DNA of 40,043 bases from Rhodospirillales bacterium (GTDB lineage: Bacteria > Pseudomonadota > Alphaproteobacteria > Rhodospirillales > 2-12-FULL-67-15). The notes beneath the pieces were generated by a model, which was not told the DNA's origin, ran no database searches, and saw only the letters and a program-made list of their open reading frames with translations. Position 1 is the stretch's first letter; every line of letters begins with the position of its first letter. Positions 7,046 to 13,747 of this stretch are shown piece by piece. The stretch is taken from contig VGZQ01000025.1 of assembly GCA_016872535.1 (NCBI GenBank), forward strand, positions 1 to 40,043, read 5' to 3'. The position numbers were made by a program, and so were the translations under genes.

Positions 7046-7884
7046 CCATCCGCGGCGTGGAAATCAAGATACGGAATTTGACTCATCGATACTCCTCGAA
7101 GGCGCCGCTGACGTTCGAGCGGGTCGATATCGAGGCCAAGCGCGGCGAAGCGCTGGTCATCATCGGCCGCTCCGGTTGCGGCAAGTCGACTTTGCTGCAC
7201 ATTCTTGCCGGTCTGATGCGTTCGTCGGATGGCACGATCCATCTCGACAGCGAGCGCGTCACCGGCCCGTCGCCGCGTTGGGTGATGATGTTCCAGGCGC
7301 CGCACCTTTTTCCCTGGATGACGGTGGAGCGCAACGTCGGCATCGGCCTCCGTTTTGGCGGTTGGCCCAAGAACGAAATCCGCGAGCGTGTTGCCAAGGC
7401 CATCAGCCTGGTCCATCTCGACGAATTCGCCGCCAACAACGTGCAAGACCTGTCCGGCGGCCAGCAGCAGCGCGTCGCGCTCGCCCGCTCGCTGGTGATG
7501 GAGCCGGAACTGCTTCTGCTCGACGAGCCGTTCTCGGCCCTCGATGCCTTCACCCGCGCCGCCCTGCAGAAGGACGTGCGCTCGATCGCCAAGGAGCTGG
7601 GCATCAACTTGGTGATGGTCACCCACGATATCGACGAAGCGGTCATCATGGCCGACCGCGCCCTGGTGATGGCGGGCAAGCCCGGCAAGATCGTCCACGA
7701 CATGACGATCAATCTTCCCGATCCGCGCGACCGTCTCGATCCGGCCGTGCAGGCCCTGCGCGCGCGCCTGATGCAAATTTTCCACGACGCGACCCACGGC
7801 CCCGGTTCCGGCAAGGCCGTGGACAACAACAACCAGTCCGAAACCGTAGTAGGGGCGCCTCCCCCCGCGCGCCTGAGGCGATAG
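7042..7884 (+). CDS. NitT/TauT-type ABC transporter ATP-binding protein
   Basis: A 280-residue ATPase with Walker A GRSGCGKST (about residues 36-44), the Q-loop (MMFQAPHLFPW), signature LSGGQQQRVALARS, Walker B LLLLDEPFSALD and the switch histidine in VMVTHDIDEA. The pattern is that of the nitrate/sulfonate/bicarbonate/cyanate (SsuB, NrtD, CmpD, CynD) group. The GTG at 7042 follows GGGGAA, and an earlier in-frame start adds residues without homology. The last 25 residues are poorly conserved. It forms a three-gene operon with the binding protein and permease. Energising thiocyanate or cyanate uptake is inferred from context. Confidence 0.9.
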   Translation: MTIRGVEIKIRNLTHRYSSKAPLTFERVDIEAKRGEALVIIGRSGCGKSTLLHILAGLMRSSDGTIHLDSERVTGPSPRWVMMFQAPHLFPWMTVERNVGIGLRFGGWPKNEIRERVAKAISLVHLDEFAANNVQDLSGGQQQRVALARSLVMEPELLLLDEPFSALDAFTRAALQKDVRSIAKELGINLVMVTHDIDEAVIMADRALVMAGKPGKIVHDMTINLPDPRDRLDPAVQALRARLMQIFHDATHGPGSGKAVDNNNQSETVVGAPPPARLRR

Positions 7885-7919
7885 CAAAACCGGCCCCTTA
7901 AACAGGAAGGAGTCACGCA

Positions 7920-9200
7920 ATGAAATCGCTTTATGACAAGCACGGCGACGGCATCAACGACCCTAATCTGTACATCGAATACGATCCTCTGTTCGAAGGC
8001 GTACTGGGCACGGGCATCAACCGGCGCGATCTGCTGGCGGCGGGCGGTCTGGCCGCGCTGAGCGGCAGCCTGCCGATGCCGTCCTTCGCCCAGGAGAAGA
8101 AATTCAATCCGGTGGTCAAGATTTGCTACATCCCGATCACCGACGCGGCGGCCCTGCTGATTGCGCATGAACTGGGGCTGTTCAAGAAAGAAGGTCTCGA
8201 ATCCGAGGCGCCGACGCTGATCCGCGGCTGGTCGCCGCTGGTCGAGGCTTTCGCGGCGCACCGCTACAATCTGACCCACATGCTGATTCCGATCCCGATC
8301 TGGATGCGCTACAACAACAAGTATCCGATCAAGATCACGGCGTGGGATCACACCAACGGTTCCGCCATTGTCGTCAGTGAAAAGAGCGGCATTAAGACTC
8401 CGAAGGATTTCGGCGGCAAGCAGTTCGCGGTGCCATTCTGGTACTCGATCCACAACATCGTTTCGCAGCGGATCATGAAGGCCGCCGGCATCAAGCCGGT
8501 GATCAAGCCGCAAGACGCGAAGCTGGCTCCGGATGAGTGCAACTACGTGGTCCTGCAGCCCCCGGCGATGCCGCCCGCGCTCGCGGCCGGCACCATCGAC
8601 GGCTATTGCGTGGCCGAACCGTTCAACGCGCTCGGCGAACTCAAGGCCGGCGGCCGGGTGTTGCGCTTCACCGGCGACGTCTGGAAGGGCCATCCCTGCT
8701 GCGTCGTGGTCATGCACGAGGCCGACGCCATGGACCCGGATCGCGCGGCCTGGGCGCAGGCCGTGCACAACGCCGTCATCGCGGCGCAGATCGTTCTCGC
8801 CGAAAACCGGCAGGAAATGGCGGACCTGATGTCGGCCGACGGCAAGAACTACCTGCCGTTCCCGAAGGAAGTAGTCCGCCGCGCGATGATGTTCTATGAC
8901 CCGGCCTACTATAAGAATCCGCAGGCCATCAAGCATCCGGAATGGGGTCAGGGCCGGATTAACTTCCAGGGCTGGCCGTTCCGGTCCGCGACCGAATTGG
9001 TGACCAAGGATCTGAAGGAGACGGTGATCACGGGCGACGCGCGCTTCCTCGAGACTCTCACTCCTCAGCACGTCGCCAACGATCTCGTCAATTATAACTT
9101 CGTCAAGAAGGCGCTGGAAGCAAATCCGAAATGGCGGAATGACTTGAGCGTTCCGCAATCGGGCGATCCCTTCACCCGCGTGGAGACGTTCCAACTGTGA
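7920..9200 (+). CDS. NrtA/CmpA/CynA-like ABC substrate-binding protein
   Basis: A 426-residue periplasmic binding protein. A Tat-like signal begins unusually late, with Arg35-Arg36 in GINRRDLLAAGGLAALSG, then a cleavage region near SFAQE. The mature part carries motifs of the nitrate/bicarbonate/cyanate-binding family: VKICYIPITDAAALLIAHELGLF, MLIPIPIWMRYNNKYPIK, and MPPALAAGTIDGYCVAEPFN. The ribosome site AAGGAG precedes the ATG. Members of this family bind small anions, and cyanobacterial CynA binds cyanate, so a linear anion such as SCN- or OCN- is a reasonable ligand beside thiocyanate hydrolase. Nitrate, sulfonates and bicarbonate cannot be excluded from sequence alone. Confidence 0.88.
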   Translation: MKSLYDKHGDGINDPNLYIEYDPLFEGVLGTGINRRDLLAAGGLAALSGSLPMPSFAQEKKFNPVVKICYIPITDAAALLIAHELGLFKKEGLESEAPTLIRGWSPLVEAFAAHRYNLTHMLIPIPIWMRYNNKYPIKITAWDHTNGSAIVVSEKSGIKTPKDFGGKQFAVPFWYSIHNIVSQRIMKAAGIKPVIKPQDAKLAPDECNYVVLQPPAMPPALAAGTIDGYCVAEPFNALGELKAGGRVLRFTGDVWKGHPCCVVVMHEADAMDPDRAAWAQAVHNAVIAAQIVLAENRQEMADLMSADGKNYLPFPKEVVRRAMMFYDPAYYKNPQAIKHPEWGQGRINFQGWPFRSATELVTKDLKETVITGDARFLETLTPQHVANDLVNYNFVKKALEANPKWRNDLSVPQSGDPFTRVETFQL

Positions 9201-10066
9201 GCAATGGCGTCGTATCCGCCGCGATGGGCGAGGTAAACCTCGGGGGGCAGCCCGCGCCGGGCGGCGCTGCCCCCGTCACCTCGCTCAAACCTCGTTTGAA
9301 GGACGCGGGGCGGCGCCTGTTCAATTGGGTCGCGGGCCTGGCGATTTTGTTCGCGCTGTGGTGGTTCGGCGCTTACCTGATCTACATTAATCCCGCCACC
9401 ACCAACTTCGCCAGCTTCGGCCCGATCCCGACGTTCGAGGCGTTCCCGGTCCTGTGGAAGCAGGGCAAGATTCAGGCCGCCGTGATGACCAGCGGCGAGC
9501 GCCTCGGTCTCGGGCTTCTTATCGCCATTGCCGTCGGTGTGCCGATCGGCATCCTGCTCGGGCGCAGCAAGCGCTTTCGCGAACTGAGCAATTCGCCGTT
9601 CCAGTTGCTGCGCATGATCAGCCCGTTGTCGTGGGAACCGATCGCGATCATCGCGTTCGCGAGTTGGAACGGTGCGATCGTCTTCCTGATCGCCATCGCG
9701 TCAGTATGGCCGATCGTGTTCGCGACGGCGGCTGGTCTGGCCAAGGTGGATCCGGCCTGGTTCAAGGTTGCGCGCAATCTCGGCGCCAAACCCTGGCACA
9801 TGGTCAAGGAGATCATCCTGCCGGCGATCTTGTTCGATATCCTGACCGGCATTCGTCTCGCCCTGGGTGTGGGCTGGATCGTGCTGGTGCCGGCGGAATT
9901 TCTCGGCGTCACGTCGGGCCTCGGCTACTCCATCGCCGACGCGCGCGAAACGCTCTCCTACAATCACCTCAGCGCGATGGTGCTGATCATCGGGGTCATG
10001 GGCTACATTCTCGACAGCACATGCGCGTTGCTGATCAAGTACGGCAGCTACCACCGCTCGGAGTGA
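9197..10066 (+). CDS. NitT/TauT-type ABC transporter permease
   Basis: A 289-residue inner-membrane protein with about six hydrophobic helices, beginning around residue 45 after a soluble Pro/Gly-rich N-terminus. The EAA-type loop that contacts the ATPase is visible as FKVARNLGAKPWHMVKEIILP. The GTG start overlaps the stop of the binding protein (GTGA at 9197-9200), which indicates translational coupling. Substrate specificity is set by the binding protein. It ends 52 bp before the first cbtB gene with no obvious terminator, so the cobalt importer may be on the same transcript. Confidence 0.9.
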   Translation: MSNGVVSAAMGEVNLGGQPAPGGAAPVTSLKPRLKDAGRRLFNWVAGLAILFALWWFGAYLIYINPATTNFASFGPIPTFEAFPVLWKQGKIQAAVMTSGERLGLGLLIAIAVGVPIGILLGRSKRFRELSNSPFQLLRMISPLSWEPIAIIAFASWNGAIVFLIAIASVWPIVFATAAGLAKVDPAWFKVARNLGAKPWHMVKEIILPAILFDILTGIRLALGVGWIVLVPAEFLGVTSGLGYSIADARETLSYNHLSAMVLIIGVMGYILDSTCALLIKYGSYHRSE

Positions 10067-10118
10067 GTTTCTCTTGCCTTCCGTAACTCGACGTTCGTTC
10101 AACCAAGGAGACCATGTC

Positions 10119-10307
10119 ATGACACAACCGATTGCCACCGCCCCGCGCATCGCCGCGGGCTCGACCACGGTCGCGACATCGAAGCAGATCGCCGGCGCCT
10201 TCCTGCTCGGGATGGTGATGCTGTTCGGCGCGGGCTTCGTGCAGACGGCGGAGGTCCACAACGCCGCCCACGACGCGCGCCATTCCATCGGCTTCCCTTG
10301 CCACTGA
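10119..10307 (+). CDS. cbtB: Cobalt transporter subunit CbtB, copy 1
   Basis: A 62-residue single-helix membrane protein. The hydrophobic span AGAFLLGMVMLFGAGFVQ is followed by a histidine-rich tail (VHNAAHDARHSIGFPCH), the hallmark of CbtB, the small partner of the predicted cobalt transporter CbtA. AAGGAG lies before two close ATG codons, and the in-frame one at 10119 is used. CbtAB genes are often under cobalamin riboswitches, but the preceding gap is only 52 nt, so none is present. The location after a cobalt-enzyme operon suggests supply of cobalt to ScnC. Confidence 0.9.
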   Translation: MTQPIATAPRIAAGSTTVATSKQIAGAFLLGMVMLFGAGFVQTAEVHNAAHDARHSIGFPCH

Positions 10308-10332
10308 GGTTCTCGCCCGCGGGCGTAGCGCG

Positions 10333-11103
10333 ATGGTTTTTCGGCGCATTGTGATCTCCGCCCTGCTGGTGGGCGCGCTGTCGGGCTTGCTGCTGACCGC
10401 GGTCCAGCTCTGGCAGGTCGTGCCCATCATCATGAGCGCGGAGAACTTCGAAGGCGGGGGTGAATCTATCGCCGATCAATCTGCTCAGTCGCCGACCGCG
10501 CACGCCCAGGCGGGGCAGGCGGCTCCCCATGATCACGGTGAAGCCTGGGCGCCGGAGGACGGTTGGCAGCGGACCGTCTTTACGCTGCTCGCGAACGTGC
10601 TGACCGCAATCGGGCTGGCCTTGGTGTTGTTGACCGCAATCGTGACCGCGCTCAGGGTCAATGCCGCGACCAAGCTCGATTGGCGCCACGGGTTGCTCTG
10701 GGGCGCGGCCGGATACGCGGTGTTTTTCGTGGCTCCGTCGATCGGCCTTCCGCCGGAAATTCCCGGCGCGGCGGCGGCGCCGCTGGTGAAGCGGCAACTG
10801 TGGTGGCTGTTCGCCGTGGCGAGCACGGCGGCGGGATTGGCCGGCGCGGCGTTCGGTAAATCGCCATGGCGCTGGGCGGCGCTCGCATTGCTGGTCATCC
10901 CCCACCTGATCGGCGCGCCTCATCCTCCCGGCGCCATGTTCGAAGGGCACCCGCCGGAAGCGGTCGCCGAACTGACGCGGTTGGCCAAGGACTTCATCGG
11001 CGCGACCGCCATCGCCAACGGCGTGCTCTGGCTCGCGCTCGGGCTGTCGTCGATTTGGGCGGTCCGCCGCATTATTTCGCCTTCGTTGTCATCTCAAGCT
11101 TAA
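10333..11103 (+). CDS. cbtA: Cobalt transporter subunit CbtA
   Basis: A 256-residue membrane protein with about five hydrophobic helices. It starts with the family segment FRRIVISALLVGALSGLLLTAVQ. A periplasmic-type loop contains the HDHGEAWAPEDGWQR stretch, a conserved CbtA feature thought to touch metal. Further histidines lie in the IPHLIGAPHPPG region. It lies between two cbtB genes with gaps of 25 and 15 bp, forming one operon. The family assignment to cobalt rests on genomic association with cobalamin genes. Here the partner is a cobalt hydrolase instead. Confidence 0.9.
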   Translation: MVFRRIVISALLVGALSGLLLTAVQLWQVVPIIMSAENFEGGGESIADQSAQSPTAHAQAGQAAPHDHGEAWAPEDGWQRTVFTLLANVLTAIGLALVLLTAIVTALRVNAATKLDWRHGLLWGAAGYAVFFVAPSIGLPPEIPGAAAAPLVKRQLWWLFAVASTAAGLAGAAFGKSPWRWAALALLVIPHLIGAPHPPGAMFEGHPPEAVAELTRLAKDFIGATAIANGVLWLALGLSSIWAVRRIISPSLSSQA

Positions 11104-11118
11104 CCAGGAGAAGAAACC

Positions 11119-11313
11119 ATGACCGAACATGTTTCAGCCGCCACCGCGCCGCGCGTCGTCGCCGGTTCGACCACGATTTCGAAACCGATCCAACTTGCGG
11201 GCGCCTTCCTGTTCGGGATGGTTATGCTCTTCGGCGCGGGCTTCGTGCAGACGGCCGAGGTGCACAACGCCGCCCACGACGCGCGGCATGCCATCGGCTT
11301 TCCCTGCCATTAA
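11119..11313 (+). CDS. cbtB: Cobalt transporter subunit CbtB, copy 2
   Basis: A 64-residue second CbtB. From the membrane helix to the end it is almost identical to copy 1 (AGAFLFGMVMLFGAGF, then VHNAAHDARHAIGFPCH), while the first 25 residues differ more. AGGAG precedes the ATG. Two CbtB copies flanking one CbtA suggest a tandem duplication, or a complex needing two CbtB variants. Confidence 0.9.
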   Translation: MTEHVSAATAPRVVAGSTTISKPIQLAGAFLFGMVMLFGAGFVQTAEVHNAAHDARHAIGFPCH

Positions 11314-11402
11314 GCGTGGTTGAGTCCTGCCGGCTCGGCCCATGAGGGGAGAATCGTGGGGGCGCTTTCCCCTCGCGCCTACGGCAGAGCTAGGAAGTTG
11401 TT

Positions 11403-11792
11403 ATGCCCAGAAAAATCCACATTGTTTGCGTATCCGGCACGCGCGAAAAGCTGCAGATGGCGGCAATGTTCGCGTCGGTCGCGGCTGCGTGTGGCGACGA
11501 GGTGACGGTATTTTTCTCCATGAACGCGTTGCCGTATTTCGTCAAAGGACATAAAGGAGAGGCGCCGGCCGAGGGCGAATTCGGCGCCCTTGTGACGCAA
11601 AAGGGCGTTCCACCGTTTAAACAATTATTTCAGCAAGCCGTCGAGTTGGGCGACGCCAAACTGCTGCCGTGCTCGATGGCGATCGATTTGTTGAAGCTTA
11701 AGAAGGACGATCTCGACCCCGAAATGGGTCCGCCGACCGGATTGACCGGCTTTTTGACCGAATCCGAGGGCGGGCAGTTGCTTACGTTCTGA
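11403..11792 (+). CDS. DsrE-family sulfur relay protein
   Basis: A 129-residue DsrE/DsrF-like protein with the flavodoxin-like opening KIHIVCVSGTREKLQMAAMFASVAAACGDEV and a conserved cysteine in LLPCSMA (about residue 89) that could carry persulfide. AGGAAG stands before the ATG. It is followed by TusA and a sulfide:quinone-reductase-like flavoprotein, a combination known from sulfur oxidisers, where DsrE and TusA proteins pass sulfane sulfur between enzymes. In this locus it probably accepts sulfur released downstream of thiocyanate hydrolysis. The exact partner is not evident. Confidence 0.82.
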   Translation: MPRKIHIVCVSGTREKLQMAAMFASVAAACGDEVTVFFSMNALPYFVKGHKGEAPAEGEFGALVTQKGVPPFKQLFQQAVELGDAKLLPCSMAIDLLKLKKDDLDPEMGPPTGLTGFLTESEGGQLLTF

Positions 11793-11815
11793 CCGCAGCA
11801 GGAAAGTATGGAAAA

Positions 11816-12046
11816 ATGAGCGAAATCAAGACCATCGACGCGCGCAACACGTTCTGTCCCGGTCCGCTCATGGAGCTGATCACCTATATGAAGCAGGCGA
11901 GCGTCGGCGATACGCTCGAATTGCTGTCGACCGACGACGGCTCGGCGACCGACGTGCCGATGTGGGTCAAGAAGTGCGGCCACGAGATGATCGGATCCGA
12001 AAAGAAGGGCGAAGTCTGGCACTTGACCGTGCGCAAGGCGAAATAA
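11816..12046 (+). CDS. tusA: TusA-family sulfurtransferase
   Basis: A 76-residue protein with the signature CPGP (Cys14) near the N-terminus and the two-layer alpha/beta pattern of TusA (TIDARNTFCPGPLMELI, then a C-terminal WHLTVRK strand). The cysteine carries persulfide in known members. The gene lies 23 bp after the DsrE-like gene. Its neighbours point to dissimilatory sulfur trafficking, not tRNA thiolation. Confidence 0.9.
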   Translation: MSEIKTIDARNTFCPGPLMELITYMKQASVGDTLELLSTDDGSATDVPMWVKKCGHEMIGSEKKGEVWHLTVRKAK

Positions 12047-12097
12047 TACGGCTCGGATAGGTTTGGGCGACGCTTCGAATCGCTGTTGACTTTCAGC

Positions 12098-12105
12098 AAA
12101 GGAGG
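12098..12105 (+). promoter_or_regulatory. Strong Shine-Dalgarno that fixes a TTG start
   Basis: AAAGGAGG ends about five to six bases before TTG at 12111. This near-perfect match to the anti-SD supports the rare start codon of the flavoprotein, whose FAD motif begins five residues later and leaves no room for a later start. Confidence 0.7.
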
Positions 12106-12110
12106 CACCT

Positions 12111-13244
12111 TTGAGAATTTTAGTCGTGGGGGGAGGGACGGGCGGTACCATCGTGGCCAACAACTTGGCGCGGCGGTTGGTGGCGGGAACCAGCTCCGGC
12201 AAGGTGAAGATCACCATGCTGTCGGCGTCCGACCGGCACATGTACCAGCCGGGCCTGCTCTACGTCGCGTTCGGGCAGATGATGCCGGACGAACTGTACC
12301 GCGACCAGGCGAGCCTGCTCGAGCCCAACATCGACTTTTACGTCGATCCGGTCGAGAAATTCGACCTCGACCGCAACAGCGTGACCACCAAGAACGGCAG
12401 GACCTACGAATACGATATTCTCGTCATCGCGACCGGAAGCCGCATGATGCCGCACCTGGTCTCCGGCATGGTCGAAGGCGCCGAGTTTTTCTACACCGAG
12501 GAATCCGCGCTCAAGATGTTCAGGCGCTTGCGCGAATTCCAGGGCGGACGGGTGGCCATTACCGTTGGCGTTCCGCACAAGTGTCCGATCGCGCCGGTCG
12601 AGGTCACCTTCTCGCTGCACGACTACTTCAAGGCGCGCGGCATTCGGGACAAGGTCAAGATCAAGTACCATTATCCGATCAACCGCATCCACAGCATCGA
12701 AAACGTCGCCAAGTGGGCCACGCCCGAGTTCGACCGCATGGGCGTCGAATACGAGACGCTGTTCAACGTCAAGGAAGTCGACCCGAAAAAGAAGATCGTC
12801 CGCAGCGAGGAAGGCACCGAATACGAGTACGATCTGCTCATCGCCATCCCCGAGCATCGCGGCATGGAGGTGATCGAAAAGCACAAGTTCGGCGTCGGCG
12901 GCTGGATTCCGACCAACCGCCATCAACTCACCATGGAAGGCCGCGACAACGTCTTCGTGCTCGGCGACACCACCAACCTGCCGGTCAGCAAGACCGGCTC
13001 GGCCGCCCACTTCCAGGCCGAGGTAGTCGCCGACAACATCGCCTCGATCGTCAAGATCGGCGCCCCGGTCCGCGAATACGACGGCAAGGTCTACTGCTTC
13101 ATCGAGGCCGGCCACGACCGCGCGACTTACGCCATGTTCAACTATCTCAACCCGCCCGATCTCAAGCCCGCGAACAAGTCGATGCACTGGTTCAAAATGT
13201 CCTACAACCAGATGTATTGGACCAGCGTCCGTGGCTTACTCTGA
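12111..13244 (+). CDS. Sulfide:quinone oxidoreductase-like flavoprotein
   Basis: A 377-residue FAD protein of the SQR/flavocytochrome c sulfide dehydrogenase group. The N-terminal dinucleotide motif is VVGGGTGG (about 5-12), and the second FAD contact is VFVLGDTTNLP (about 281-291). Two cysteines stand out, Cys158 in GVPHKCPIAPVE and Cys329 in VYCFIEAG. They fit the redox-active pair of SQR enzymes. The third cysteine of some SQR types is missing. Translation starts at TTG. Membrane association would be through the amphipathic C-terminus. In context it would oxidise sulfide or a protein-bound persulfide and feed electrons to quinone. DUF1641 follows directly, a common pairing. Confidence 0.82.
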   Translation: MRILVVGGGTGGTIVANNLARRLVAGTSSGKVKITMLSASDRHMYQPGLLYVAFGQMMPDELYRDQASLLEPNIDFYVDPVEKFDLDRNSVTTKNGRTYEYDILVIATGSRMMPHLVSGMVEGAEFFYTEESALKMFRRLREFQGGRVAITVGVPHKCPIAPVEVTFSLHDYFKARGIRDKVKIKYHYPINRIHSIENVAKWATPEFDRMGVEYETLFNVKEVDPKKKIVRSEEGTEYEYDLLIAIPEHRGMEVIEKHKFGVGGWIPTNRHQLTMEGRDNVFVLGDTTNLPVSKTGSAAHFQAEVVADNIASIVKIGAPVREYDGKVYCFIEAGHDRATYAMFNYLNPPDLKPANKSMHWFKMSYNQMYWTSVRGLL

Positions 13245-13255
13245 AAGCCGACGTC

Positions 13256-13699
13256 ATGACCCCTGAAAGCAAGCCCTCCGCCGCCGCGCCGGCCGCCCGC
13301 AGCGCCGAAGACCTCGCGCGCGACATCGAGCAGTTGTCCGAATTGGCGACCCTGGTCGCGTCGGCGCGCGATGCCATGTCGGACGAGATCGTCACGCGCC
13401 TGTCCTCGGCGTTCAGCGAAGGCATCACGCTGCTCGACCGCTTGACCCGCAACCGGGGGCTGATGCGCCTGCTTCAGGTCTTGGACCGTCCCGAAAGCCA
13501 GTACCTGCTGATGAGCATGGCCGACGCCATCAGCGCCATGAGCCGAGACCTGGCCAAGACACCGCCGGCGAAGGGCGGTTTGGTCAACCTGCTGATGCTG
13601 GCGAGCCAGCCCGGCACCCAGGAAGGCCTCCGCTCGCTCTCGCTCCTCGGCCAGCATTGGAGCGCGGGCCTGCGCGAGCTACACCGACGCGGCGGCTGA
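13256..13699 (+). CDS. DUF1641-domain protein
   Basis: A 147-residue, largely helical, soluble protein. After a low-complexity Ala/Pro/Ser start come the DUF1641 features: an amphipathic helix around LATLVASARDAMSDE and the C-terminal glycine-marked GLRSLSLLGQHWSAGL. The family often follows SQR-like flavoproteins in sulfur-metabolising bacteria and archaea, and is thought to be an accessory of them. It begins 11 bp after the flavoprotein stop. No enzymatic residues are apparent. Confidence 0.75.
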   Translation: MTPESKPSAAAPAARSAEDLARDIEQLSELATLVASARDAMSDEIVTRLSSAFSEGITLLDRLTRNRGLMRLLQVLDRPESQYLLMSMADAISAMSRDLAKTPPAKGGLVNLLMLASQPGTQEGLRSLSLLGQHWSAGLRELHRRGG

Positions 13700-13747
13700 C
13701 ACCGCCCGCGCTATTCTTCCGCGCGCGCCGCATCCTGGGATAAACGG

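Noticed and set aside
7083-9194. Long minus-strand open frame of about 700 codons
   Set aside because: It is antisense to the ABC ATPase and binding protein, has low-complexity GC-rich composition and no family features.
10067-10118. Cobalamin riboswitch upstream of cbtB
   Set aside because: The gap is 52 nt and lacks B12-box-like sequence; a riboswitch needs about 200 nt.
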